From NCBI GenBank assembly GCA_963855995.1, contig OY979716.1:18781040-18845039 (forward strand): 64,000 nt of DNA, given 5' to 3'. Both the position numbers and the translations under genes were made by a program. Below, piece by piece: positions 10,740 to 21,878 of the stretch. A model generated the notes under the pieces. That model made no database searches. It was not told the origin of the DNA and worked only from the letters and a program-made list of their open reading frames with translations. The stretch comes from Muricea muricata. Lineage: Eukaryota > Cnidaria > Anthozoa > Malacalcyonacea > Plexauridae. How positions within the stretch are numbered: position 1 is the first letter of the stretch; each line of letters opens with the position of its first letter.

Positions 10740-11266
10740 AAATCCTTCATAAAAAAAGACATCCAGGATGTTATCGATTTTGACTGTCGCAGAGTAAATA
10801 AGTCCACAGAACGATGTAATTCTATTACGGGTGACTCACTCAAAATAGTCGGTAAGATAAATGTAAATGTGAATTTTTCTGGTAGTCGGCACTCTTATAG
10901 TAATGATTTTCTTATTAGTAGTAATATTGAGTTTGACTGCGTGTTAGGCTGGGATTTTTTAGTCAACAACCATGTAGATCTTAGAAAGGGCATGCTGGGG
11001 GGGCTTAGCTCCTATGTTTTAGAGGGTCCTCACGGCAAAACACCAGTTTGTGCCAGAGTTGTTCCAAATGGAACCCACTTATCTGGTGTTGTCGAATCGA
11101 GCGACACTGTGGATAAGCCGCCCGATTGCGGTTCTGAGCATGGTGGGGATTCATATTTGTTGTTTCAGTCTCGGTATAAGGCAGCCACTGAGATTTGTCT
11201 AACTGAAAATGTTGTCATTCCAGCGAGAACGGAGCTTGTCCTCGAAGGTAAGTTAGTTACCTTCTA
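10740..11266 (+). pseudogene. Retropepsin-region fragment of Ty3/gypsy element 1
   Basis: The open frame has the C-terminal half of a Ty3-type aspartic protease. DCVLGWDFL (about residue 62 of the fragment) is the strand that normally reads ILGxDFL, and the linker to the reverse transcriptase follows. The D-T/S-G active-site segment is absent. The frame ends at TAG 11264-11266, where about 50 codons seen in element 2 are also missing. The next block resumes near 11275 in another frame. Confidence 0.7.
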
Positions 11267-11274
11267 GCTTACGA

Positions 11275-13365
11275 GCGAGATCTGTACCTGTCAGAGTATT
11301 GAATAGTTCACACGAGTCAGTAGAACTCACCGCAGGGCGAAAGATAGCAGAATTTCATCAACTAGTAAAGTCTAAACCTCAAAGCGAACAATACACCAAG
11401 ACAACCAACGCGACGTGCGCCGCGACATGCAGCGAGACGGCTGATTTTCAAAGTCAAGTACATGAAGCAATTAGTCCACACCTTAATGAAAAGGATAGAA
11501 TAAAGCTAGCCCAATTACTAAGCGAGTTCAGCGATGTTTTTGATGACAAATTAGATACATGTAATGTGACCTCCCATAAGATTAATACAGGTAGGAGCAC
11601 ACCTATTAAGCAACGACCACGGCGCTTGCCTTATGCCTATCGCGAGGAGGCAGACCAACAAATTCAAGAAATGCTTGCAAACGGTATTATTACACCAAGC
11701 GTTAGTCCTTGGTCAAGTCCAATTGTTTTGGTTAGAAAAAAGAATGGTGACTTAAGATTCTGCGTAGACTACCGCAAGCTTAACCAAATTACAGATAACG
11801 ACAGTCACCCTTTACCACTCATTTCGGACCTCTTAGATAGCGTAAAAGACGCCAAATATTTTAGTTTGCTTGATCTTCGATCTGGTTACTGGCAGATTCC
11901 GGTCGCACAAGAAGATCGTGCTAAAACTGCATTTGTCACGCAAAATGGGCTATATGAATTTACTAGAATGCCGTTTGGACTGAAAACAGCGCCAGCAACA
12001 TTTCAGCGTGCAATGGAAGTCATCTTAGCTGGTTTAACTTTTGAAATTTGTCTCTGTTATCTTGATGACGTAATTGTATTTGGCAAAACTTTGACCGAGC
12101 ACAACGATCGTTTAAAAACAGTATTAACGCGATTTCGAGATAATAATTTTCGCGTGAAATTAGCTAAGTGTGTTTTTGCGTCTCCTCAAGTTACATTTCG
12201 TACATTTCTAGGCTTGACTGGGTATTATCGCCGATTCATACCTAATTACGCTACGGTTGCTCAGCCTTTAACGAAACTCACTTCAAAGGAGTACTGCAAT
12301 AATTTCGTTTGGACTGATGAATGTACTGCGGCCTTTGACAAACTGTGCGACTTAAAACTACGAAATCAGCCTAAACCTAGTGTAAGCAAGAGCCAAGATG
12401 TATATTTTCGCAAGATGCTGCGTCATTACGACAAATTGTTTATTCGTGAAGGAATTTTAGTCCGTGCAATTGGTCAACGCAAGTCATACCCAAATTATGT
12501 TATCGTGCTGCCACAATCGCTAATCACTACATGTGTCAAAGCCATGCATGACAGTCCTTTTGCGGGACATATGGGTGTAGCTCGAACGGAAGAACGCATT
12601 AGGCAACGATTTTATTGGCCTGGAATTCACACCTCAGTCCAAACATTTATTCACAATTGTCACGCATGTGCACAAAGAAAGATTGCCACACACAATAATA
12701 AAGCGCCAACGCAGCATATCGAAGTAGGCGAACCGTTCACATTCTGGGCAATGGACTATATGGGGCCACTACCTGAAACTGCGCGCGGTAATCGCCACAT
12801 CCTAGTTATGATGGATCATTTTAGTAAGTGGTGCGAGGCATTCCCCACCAAAGATCAAAAGGCGAGCACAGTTGCAAACATTCTATTACATAAAGTATTC
12901 AGCCGTTTCGGTCCACCTACAGTATTACACTCTGACCAAGGTGCTAATTTTGAAAGTAACCTCATGCATGAATTATGTGATCTTATGGGTGTAGCAAAAA
13001 CACGAACAAATGCGTATCATCCACAATGCGACGGACAAGTAGAGCGCCAAAACAGAACGCTACAAGATATGCTATCAAAGTTTGTCTCAAATCATGCCGA
13101 TGATTGGGATCAATGGCTCGATCCGGTAGTTTTTGCATACAACACAAGTAGGCATGACTCGACTGGTTATTCCCCATACGAGATGATATTCGGACGAACA
13201 CCGCGCATGCCTTTTGAGCTTGAGATTGGTATGCCATTATCCAACCCAGCACAAAACACGGAATACATCCATTCCACACGACGCACACAGCAAGACATAC
13301 ACTTTAACTTAGCTGATAACAGTTCTGGCCAAAGCGTGTGTTGTGCGTTTGTCTTGTGTTTGTAA
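11275..13365 (+). pseudogene. Reverse transcriptase-integrase of Ty3/gypsy element 1
   Basis: A frame of about 690 codons is open to the TAA at 13363-13365. Reverse transcriptase motifs appear in order: VRKKNGDLRFCVDYRKLN (about residues 144-161), LLDLRSGYWQIPV with the first catalytic Asp, MPFGLKTAPATFQRAM and CYLDDVIVF with the catalytic YLDD. Two in-frame deletions follow, one after ASPQVTF and one after AFDKL, which together remove the RNase H domain. Integrase follows with an HHCC finger (HMGVARTEERI… CHACAQRK) and a D-D-E core (AMDYMGPL, LHSDQGANF, GQVERQNRTL). The last codons are read from the 3' LTR (SSGQ onward). It copies RNA to DNA and integrates it. Without protease and RNase H this copy is not autonomous. 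Confidence 0.85.
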
Positions 13366-13367
13366 CA
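13320..13367 (+). repeat. 3' LTR remnant of Ty3/gypsy element 1
   Basis: These 48 bp are identical to 10513-10560. The upstream two-thirds of the LTR are deleted, and the remnant is fused in frame to the integrase ORF. Confidence 0.85.
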
Positions 13368-13404
13368 AAAGAAAAAATGACTTTGTGGATCTCTATTCAA
13401 GCGT

Positions 13405-14815
13405 AAAATGTTTTGTTGTCCGTGTCTCTTGTTTTGCCCTGGAACATCTGAAACCTGGACGAAGACTGGTTACAAAACAATGCGCGGTTTTCTCTCGGAT
13501 TGCAAGAAACACGAAAACGCGAAGTCACACATGAATGCATCTAAGACCTGAAAAGTGTTCAATGCTTGCGAGGCTCGTGATCAGAGGGTGGATGTGATGT
13601 TTTGCCAGGCAAGAAGAGAGGAAATCAAGCGACACAACGAGGAGGTAAGACAGAATAGTGAAATGCTAAAAACCATAACAAATGCTGTTCTGTATATTTT
13701 AGGCAAGCAAGGTATGCCAGTTAGGGGTCACGATGAATCCAGTGACAGCTTTAATAAAGGTAATTACAGAGAATTGCTTGAATGTTTTGCTGAACTGGAT
13801 TCTGTCTTTGAACGATGTTTGCATGGGCGTTTAGCTGATTCTGAGGGAGGTAGGGATAGTCGGTTTACTGGGGTATCCTCTAATACACAAAATGAACTTA
13901 TTAACCGTCTTGATGCTTTCATTGAAAATCAGATTGAAGATTGCTTCCAAAGAAACGAGTATGTGAAAAGCAAACCAGTCCATCGAGTCACAGCGATAGT
14001 CCTAGCACTAGTCAAGCCTTTTCCAAGCATCATCAAAAGCTTTTCAATGTTTGTCGAACAAGGTGGATGGCAAGAATTAAAGGGCTCACAATCTTTCGCA
14101 AGGTTTACTTGGCTATTTTAAAAGCACTGGAAGTGGTGAGAACTGACAAGTCGAATGAATCTGATGCGCGTTACAAGCAGGTGGTATTTTTTTATGATTT
14201 TATTTTTTATTAAAACGTTCGAGTTTATCGTATGGCTTGTTGTCGTCAAGCGTTGTGTCAAGTGCACAGAACCACTAACGTTACAATGTTAGTATGTTTC
14301 CCTTGATGCTGGTAAAACTCGCGAAAAAGTTGCTCTTCTTTTCCTCATGATTAACGAACTTCGTTCAGATGTCGACAAAGTCCACGAAGTCTATTATGAA
14401 ATGGCAGTTAAACAGGCCGAAGGAGGAGGGGTAAAGCCTTTCAAGGAAAGAACAAGTGATCGTCTGATGTACCGTCACAACATACCTGCGGATAGCACAG
14501 CTGAATATTTTAAGAGAGCTGTAACAATTCCTTTCCTAGGTCAACTTGTTGGACAGATACAGTCCCGCTTTTCAGAAGGAAATGTTGATGCATTTGACGT
14601 CATGTATGCCTTGCCAAGTTATGTCACCAGTGAACCCGAATGGGCGGAACATTTTTCCCGTTTCTTGCAAAAGTACAAAGACGACCTGCCAGAACCCGAC
14701 TTCCTCAAAATGGAGTTAAGAATGTGGAAACTGTTTTGTATGACCTCCAAGAAACCATCACCAAATTTAATAGAAGAGTTGCTTCCACTCATTGATCGTC
14801 ATTCAGCTGCAAGGA
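13405..14815 (+). pseudogene. hAT-family transposase relic 2 (TTF-finger type)
   Basis: The frame starting near 13407 shows a TTF-type zinc finger (CCPCLLF, then GYKTMRGFLSDC, KHENAKSH). An in-frame TGA at about 13549 then leads to ILGKQGMPVRGHDES and NYRELLECF, typical of the DUF4371 hAT domain. About 150 residues of the catalytic core (the GQGYDGA…CxxHxLN region seen in relic 1) are deleted near 13945, with a frame change. CRTRWMARI follows. After CAG at 14180 there is a 112-bp phase-0 intron-like segment (14181-14292), and the frame resumes with LDAGKTREK, YEMAVKQAEG and AVTIPFLGQLVGQI to about 14800. The C-terminal dimerisation motif is replaced by a Mutator fragment. Confidence 0.75.
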
Positions 14816-15546
14816 CGGTTGACTGATAAGATAATTGATCAGATGCAGAATTATTACGGTAAGACAATTAGAGAGAACAAAGGGAATTTGCCAGGGATGA
14901 AACAAAGCATAAAGGCTATCCAATGCCATATGATTAAGCTTTCTTTGGATAAGCAACACAAACACTGTCCCAAATCTAAAGACACATGGTGTAAAAATTG
15001 GAAAGACAAGTTAGAGAAACCAAAAACATATAATGAGGACAATCGATTGCCTGATGTTTTTATGAAATAGCTTGATCCAATATTTACTATGTTTTCCAAC
15101 GATGAGCTGCAGAGCACGTGTCTTAAAATATGACTCAGGACAAAAATAAAGCTGCAAATGGCATGTTATGGTCTCGGTGTCCAAAAACCAAGTTTTGTGG
15201 AGCAAGGCGTGTGCGCATATCTGTTTGTGAAACCATTAGTTCAATTCAACACTGGTGCAGGAAGTTTAGCTAAAATTGTGGGTATGTGTGGCATTACTCT
15301 TGGTGCTAATACCATGAAGGAACTCAGACAACAGGATAAAAAAGGAATCGTGCCTGCTGCAAGTAAAGTCAGTGCTAAGTATAGAGATGAAAGAAGAAAA
15401 CGACGTGCTCAACGAAAGACAAAAGCAGACCAGAATGCTTATCAAGCTGGAGCATTCAGTCTAAGCTCAAAGCCAGATATCACAACTCACAAGAAAAGGA
15501 AAAGAAGTGAAAAGAATTCAGTGAAGCAAACTGATGTACCGATGTA
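14816..15546 (+). pseudogene. C-terminal fragment of Mutator-like transposase
   Basis: Right after the hAT relic, the frame reads LTDKIIDQMQNYYGKTIREN and CPKSKDTWCKNWK. After a stop and frameshift it continues with FNTGAGSLAKIVGMCGI, MKELRQQDKK and a Lys/Arg-rich tail with KYRDERRKRRAQRKTKA. The order and motifs match the C-terminal third of the transposase at 31500-33062 (YYGKAIRRN, FNSGSKASHSVM, KRRASDLQKKKRVAQRQAK). The DDE-containing N-terminal part is absent. The final frame ends at the TAA near 15545. Confidence 0.75.
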
Positions 15547-15900
15547 ATACCAATACTTGAAATTGTAGGTATAAGTGCCAAGAAACGGGAACTATGAACA
15601 ATGTATGCGATTGTTCGAGGTCTGTATTTTATGCTTAAATCTCCAAAAATCAGTGCAGTAGGAGACCCTTAGTGATTATTGATTTCCTATTACATCCAAG
15701 TATGTGATTATCATCATTTTTTTAAGTTGACATGTTTGAACAGTGACAAAAGCAATTTGTCAATGTTTAACCTTGATTTTCTCAAAACATTAATTTGGTT
15801 AACTTTGGTTTTAATTTAATAGATCTAGAATAGCATACCCACGTTTTACCCGCAGCTTCACAGCTTTTGCTATATAACACTTCCATAATCCCATTTTACT
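15547..15900. other. Spacer after the Mutator fragment
   Basis: No coding signal. Possibly 3' flank of the Mutator fragment, but I see no inverted end matching 30523-30545. Confidence 0.35.
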
Positions 15901-15901
15901 T

Positions 15902-16282
15902 TCACACGATGATAGCAGCGTCATTCTTGTAGCCTGGAATTCTACCGGGTAACAATACTCCATCTTCTTCGACGTAATTCGAAATGAATGCCTTAATATC
16001 TACAATTGTCGAATGAGGTAGAGTGTTGCTGGGCATTCTCTTCTTATTTCCGTGCGTTCTAGGGTAAATCCCGAAATTATCATAATGTTCTTTAAGTGAA
16101 CGAAAGCGATGATCGCTTATACCATAGAGTTGCAGGAACATTTTCTTGCATATAGGTATCGACTTAAACGCAAAGTAACATCGAGGACTTCTGCTTCGTT
16201 TCTCACCGACTTGCTTATCATGTCCATGCGTAGAAACTTGTATGTTGGCCAAAATGACAAGGTCAAGTTCCTCTTTGCTCAA
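15902..16282 (-). pseudogene. N-terminal fragment of a multi-copy transposon protein
   Basis: An open frame of 126 codons on the minus strand reads [15 protein letters not shown], then [39 protein letters not shown] and [10 protein letters not shown]. This pattern (short Glu/Leu start, a cysteine-containing helix, a HGN-K/R-P block, a LLPGR-PG block) is one I associate with the N-terminal part of integrase-like proteins repeated many times in cnidarian genomes. The catalytic part is missing because the sequence ends into unrelated DNA at 15900. A (TA)n tract abuts its start. The family name is uncertain. Confidence 0.5.
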
Positions 16283-16287
16283 TTCTA

Positions 16288-16932
<645 letters not shown>

Positions 16933-17818
16933 ATGGCGCAAAGTGGCAAAATCAGAATAATTTGGAAAACTACCTGCAAATGGAGAAACACGGACTATAT
17001 TGTCACACGAAAAGATGTACGACCGATGGGTAGCAAAGGAGATACGGCCAGCATTGAATATAAGGAAGATGATGCGGTTAAAGTGAAATGCTCACGCTGG
17101 TTTGACGCAGAAATTGTTGAGATTGATGGGAGAAGTGATAATGAAGGTATAGAGCCTATAATAATCATTCTCCCATAGGTTTCTGGGCGAGACTCTAATA
17201 CTTCAGGTTAAGTTGAATTGTGGCCCAGCCGTGACAGAGAAATTGTTGATTATATTATTACATCTTATCTTTGAGTTGGTATATAGATAAGGCCGAGGAT
17301 GGCGTTAGGGACACAACAATTAAAGACGACTATCATTACCAACAGTTTGTACAACAGCAAAGGAAGAGAGAAACCAATTGGAAGTTGGAACGCAAGAAGA
17401 ACCAGCTTCGAAAGAAAAAGAAACAAAATCATGACTTCCATTCTCCGGATTTGGAACATTTTACTTCTACTTGCGAAGCATCAGACGCTTCTACTCAGAC
17501 TGATACTGGCACTGCTATTGACTTGCAGAGAATTTTAACAGAGTGCGAACTCTTGAAGAATAAAATAAACGAGCTGGATGAAAAAACAGCATTGGCTATT
17601 AATATGCTCAAGGTGACTGTGTAGATTTATATTCCCAGTGACCGATTAGCTTGTAAAGTTTTCATTAAAATTGGTGGCATTTTTCAGTGCTATATATATT
17701 ACTATTATAAGTCTTTACTGTAGCAACTGTAGCTTGTTTAGAAACTAATAATATACAAGGAAATGTTTCTGGGCTGTGATTGGTTGATTCGAGTGCAGTT
17801 TAATCCCAAACATCACCC

Positions 17819-17930
17819 AGAACAGTGCAAAAATCTGTGACACAGTGCAAAAATCTGTAACAACAGTGCAAAAATCTGTAACAACAGTGCAAATATCTGT
17901 AACAACAGTGCAAAAATCTGTAATAAGCTC
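17819..17930 (+). repeat. 20-bp tandem repeat in BEN intron
   Basis: About five copies of aacagtgcaaaaatctgtaa in tandem lie within the second intron of the BEN gene. Confidence 0.9.
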
Positions 17931-18223
17931 TTTGAGCGATGGGATTTACTCGCTGAAAAACCAAAAACATGGCGGCCGAATTTTCACGTTTGCTTAAAGA
18001 TTTCGTCGAAATTTCAACACAATTTGGGATTCTTCTCTGACAATTATGATCACAAAACAAACTCTAAAGTATGCTGGAACTTTGTACATAAAACTATTAG
18101 CCATGGCTTTTGTAAACATGATTTTTTTAAGCGAAGAAATTCGAGAATGAGTGCACTTGCATAATGCGAAGTTGTAAGTACAAAATGCTTGTTTGAACAT
18201 TTCCTTTTTATATTATTAATAAG

Positions 18224-18380
18224 TAATAGTATAATTTCTCGTGCAATTACGGAAAACAAGCACTCGTGAGTTTTTAAAAACCGCAAATAGCGCTCGTCCT
18301 TCGGACTCGCGCTATTTTGCAGTTTTTAAAAACTCACTCGTGCTTGTTTATCCGTAATTGCACTCGAAATTATACTATTA
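18224..18380. mobile_element. Foldback hairpin element
   Basis: A near-perfect palindrome of about 157 bp has arms that start taatagtataatttc and end gaaattatactatta, with a tiny loop around cttcg near 18300. It lies inside the second intron of the BEN gene. It looks like a miniature foldback transposon. The central motif gctcgtccttcgg is one I associate with abundant hairpin repeats in coral and anemone DNA. Confidence 0.8.
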
Positions 18381-19816
18381 CCTATACTAATAATTCATGT
18401 GTCTAATCTTACTTCTGGATGATTAAAGAAATAAAACTCTCAATAACAAAGAGCTATTCAACTATAGAGAATCATTTAGAATCATTGGAAAAAATCGCTA
18501 AATTCCAGAGAGTGTGAGTATCAACAGCGATTATAAACCGCAAAAAATTTTGTTATCAATAAACTATCGTTAAAAAGTGGAATCAAATGGAAAGTTCTAT
18601 AAAAAGCCAACTCTCCGTGATAGATCAGCGACTAGATTCAATTGAAGCTAATCCCACATCAATACAATTGGTGAGTACAAATATATTATATTGCTCTTAC
18701 ACAATGCATCTACTTGCCCCATATTATATGCAAACTATCTACTGTACGTACATGCGAATTAAATTTGCCGGCTAATGTGGTTACGTTGCATGCACTTTAC
18801 AGTTTGCATGTACACAGAGGTTGAAAAAATTGGTTCTAAATAGCCGGGCAATCCTATTATGTAAACTAGCTTTCTTGATTGACTTCAGTATTGAACCTCA
18901 GTAATGTTTTTTTTGTAAAACATTTGTTTGCTGATTTCTTTTTTTTAGAAGTTCAACAGCACATTTGACAACTCTTCAGAATCGTTTGTAGAAGAAGAAT
19001 CACCGCCGCTCAATCCCACGAGTGATCAGTTTCAGTTGTCAACCATAGACATTGATGCGCTGAGATGCTTGGTACTAGTAGAGAGTGCTGATGAAACTAC
19101 CCCGTGCGAATCTGATAAAACGTCCTCCACTTCGACGCATTGTCCTGTTTCAGATGAAAGCACAAACAAACAGCTGTCTGACGACATAATACGAAAGTTT
19201 GTAACCCCAAGCAAGGACGTAAAGAAAATCAGTGCTGCACTGGAAGAAACTGATGAGCGTCGAAAATGAGCAATAAAGCTTCTGCCCTTCTTCTTCACTG
19301 AAAATGAGTTTTGTGAAAGTAACACAGAGGGGACGCATGGCAAACGTGCGCTAGACCCTGTGAAATTAAATTCACTAAAAGGTTAGTCTTACAGAGCACG
19401 TGTGTTTAAGCTAGACTACTTTTTTTTTCCTCAGTAGGAGTAACTCCTTTTCTCAATTCTTTATTCGTCGCGTCCAGCTCGTTGTGCATATTATCGACTA
19501 GACATTTAAAAACATACTTAAATAATCAGTGCGAATTAATTGATTTCCCATCATCCAAATCATAAAACAGTTCACATATTAATTTATGAAAATAAATTTA
19601 GTAAATAGACTATATAAAAATCCGTTTTATTTCAATCCTTTAAAAGGTTTTCCATTATTATTCATAGTGATGTTATTCATGCGTTTTGTTTTAAAATGCA
19701 AAGAAGATGAAGAAGCTTTGTGGAAAGGAATTAAGGCAGCTATAAATAGCAAATGCCGAGCCAAAAAGTTCTATGGGAAAAAACTCAACCTCTCAAACGC
19801 CATGCAACAAGAATAG

Positions 19817-20411
19817 ACTTGATGGGTACGAAGCTGCTTATGTATTAATGTACGTTATAGGGATTAATTTTTTAACTAATATTTTTGGCCAAAGAAAGTT
19901 CTTCATATTAGTCTCCATGCAAGTATTGTAGAGTCAGTACAATAATCAATACATGTCTACAATAGAAGGCTATTTTTCCCTTGTATATAAAGTACACAAT
20001 ATATGGTGGCGACGTAAATTTAATATGTAAGACCGCGTTTATTGTTTTAAAAATTAAATACTTGTCGGTGAATAGGAATTTTATTTGTGCTCTCGGGCGT
20101 TAATTTCAATAGGAAATAGCGGGATTTAAAGTGTATATGCAACGAAAAATGAAAAAATAAAATTTCGAAATTTGGAAAGAAACGATCTTCCTTGATTAGG
20201 AAAGTATATTATCAGTGAATAAAAGCACTCTGAAAGTATTGAAAATGAACTAAAATGTGCGCCAAATACAGCTATTTTGAGTCTTGACCTGATGAAACAC
20301 TGGGAACACGTATGCAGTGTGACACAGCGCAGAGTATACCTTAATAAAAACTACAAAACATCACTGATCGAAGGACTGTAGCTTGTATATTTCTTGTTAA
20401 AACCGCGAAAA
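19817..20411. other. Intergenic spacer
   Basis: AT-rich, with no coding signal or repeat recognised between the BEN gene and the P2X7-tail-like exons. Confidence 0.35.
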
Positions 20412-20947
20412 ATGTCTGATAGCGAAAGTTTTGAATCACAGACAGACACAGAACAGTCAACAGATAACGAGGACGTTGTTGAGCAATCGTCGGTTCTACA
20501 GCCCTATCAGTTCGACCCAGTTGCTGAGAGCGATTACGAGGAGGACGAAACAGACGAAGACGGTATTCTGCGAGAGACTCTAGAGGAAAACCATAGCTGT
20601 TAGTTCATGGTAAGTAAGCTTAACAAGGCATCTAATGGTAAAGCGTTTGTCGCATTATTTATTAGCGTGTTTTGTTTGATATTGTGAATTGATTTTAGGT
20701 GCACATGTGGGCATTGTAGTGATGCTTTGTTGGACGACGCGAGGGAATACCGATGTTGTAAAGAGATTCTCGAATGTATGGCCAAATTCACAAACGATGG
20801 AAAAGACGCCGAGTGTATTACACAGCACTGGGACTATAATATCATAACGCATCGAACAGTGTTAGAAACTGCAGGGGCTCTCTTGTCTGATAAGTCTGGA
20901 AAGAAGTATCGCAAGCGAACAAGCAGGACTCAAGATGGACAAAATGA
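20412..20947 (+). pseudogene. P2X7 C-terminal-tail-like zinc domain protein, two exons, frameshifted
   Basis: Exon 1 (20412-20609) starts MSDSES and is acidic, with QPYQFDPVAESDYEEDETDED. That is the linker typically found before the cysteine-rich P2X7-tail-type domain in anthozoan proteins. Exon 2 (20699-20947) reads WCTCGHC, RCCKEI and CITQHW, matching the CxCGxC…CCxEI…CIT-H pattern of that domain. The Trp codon is split by the intron (TG|G). A one-base shift near 20600 (reading TAG in the exon-1 frame) puts the two exons out of frame. The 3' half of the domain is not found after the splice site at 20948. The domain binds zinc in P2X7, and the role of stand-alone versions is unknown to me. 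Confidence 0.6.
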
Positions 20948-21878
20948 GTAAGTCAAACAAATTTCACTGGATTTTTGTCTGTCTTCACTAATATATATAT
21001 ATATATATTCGCCAAAATCGAAAAGGGTTATATTTTGCAAAATTTTAACCCATATATTTTCAACTATTCCTTTGAATTCCTTTGAAGACGCCTTGGGTCA
21101 TAGTGCGGTCTTTCGGTATAGCATTTCAAGGCGAATGTCGATTATCAACGCGAAGAACTAAATTCAGTATTTCCTGAAAAAGTGACACTTTGGTCGTGGA
21201 ATTCTTCGTGTTTGAGGTAAGTTTTTTGCGTTTATTCCTACCAATTGTTTGTCGTTTTTCTTCGCGTTTTATGGAGATTTTAAAAGGAGTGTTTAAGTGA
21301 TCAGATTGGGCGCCTTGCAGAGCCGGAGGCCGGAGCGTCGGCGGTCAGCTCAAATACTAAATAACATTTAAAAGATTTATGATATCTTTTGCTATTTTTC
21401 AAAACAAATGACATGAAATAAGACATTATTGTAATGAAAATTCTTTACTGCATTCGAATTGTTGTTTGAATATATTAACCGCGCTTAGCGCGCTAATTGA
21501 CTATTTCAGTAATAATAGACAAAGCTATGAAGCGGTGAAAGCCTGAAAGCGCAGACAAAGGGCCTACTGGCACTCTTTTCTATAACCCAGTTATTTAAGT
21601 TAAATCATTACAACATGTTTGCCAGTCTATGGGAGAAATTACAATAAACTTAAAAATGTTTTTATTATTTTATTACCGCATTGTACTTTTTGAACATTTT
21701 TGTCATCCAGTGCTTATTCACTAATCACCTTTTCACTTATTGACTATGTGCCTAACCAACTAACTTAGGAGTGCGAGTGAAGCTTCCAGGCCAAGTAATC
21801 AGTGATGTAATCATAGGAAGGGTCTTTTCTTAATTGCATGTATTTGTATCTATTACATGTATAGTTTATGTTTCATGC
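20948..21878. other. Intron-like or intergenic stretch
   Basis: It contains a short (TA)n at 20992-21008 and AT-rich DNA. A locally GC-rich patch at 21300-21350 is the only compositional feature. No protein similarity seen. Confidence 0.35.

Larger units (their letters stand above)
10390..13367 (+). mobile_element. Ty3/gypsy retrotransposon 1, internally deleted
   Basis: The element has a 5' LTR ending at 10560 and a primer binding site at 10565. It carries a stub of gag, a protease-region fragment, reverse transcriptase and integrase, and ends with 48 bp of LTR (13320-13367) identical to 10513-10560. Deletions remove most of gag, the protease active site, RNase H and the segment between the integrase core and the 3' LTR. 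The 5' boundary is approximate. Element 2 at 28249 belongs to the same family. Confidence 0.85.
16933..19816 (+). pseudogene. BEN-domain gene, five exons, one premature TGA
   Basis: Five exons chain in phase with GT-AG introns: 16933-17146, 17287-17612, 18578-18670, 18949-19381 and 19668-19816. They give 404 codons. Exon 1 is basic, with one Trp-rich region (IIWKTTCKW, CSRWFDAEIVEID) that could be a small beta-barrel binding module. Exon 2 has a basic stretch and a coiled coil (LQRILTECELLKNKINELD). Exon 3 looks helical. Exon 4 is acidic, then enters the BEN domain (LLPFFFTENE, SNTEGTHGKRALDPVKLNSLK). Exon 5 completes it (DEEALWKGIKAAINSKCRAKKF). BEN domains bind DNA and chromatin factors in the nucleus. 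A TGA at 19267-19269 just before the BEN domain would remove it. Everything downstream stays open, so the stop is recent, polymorphic or a sequencing error. Confidence 0.7.
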
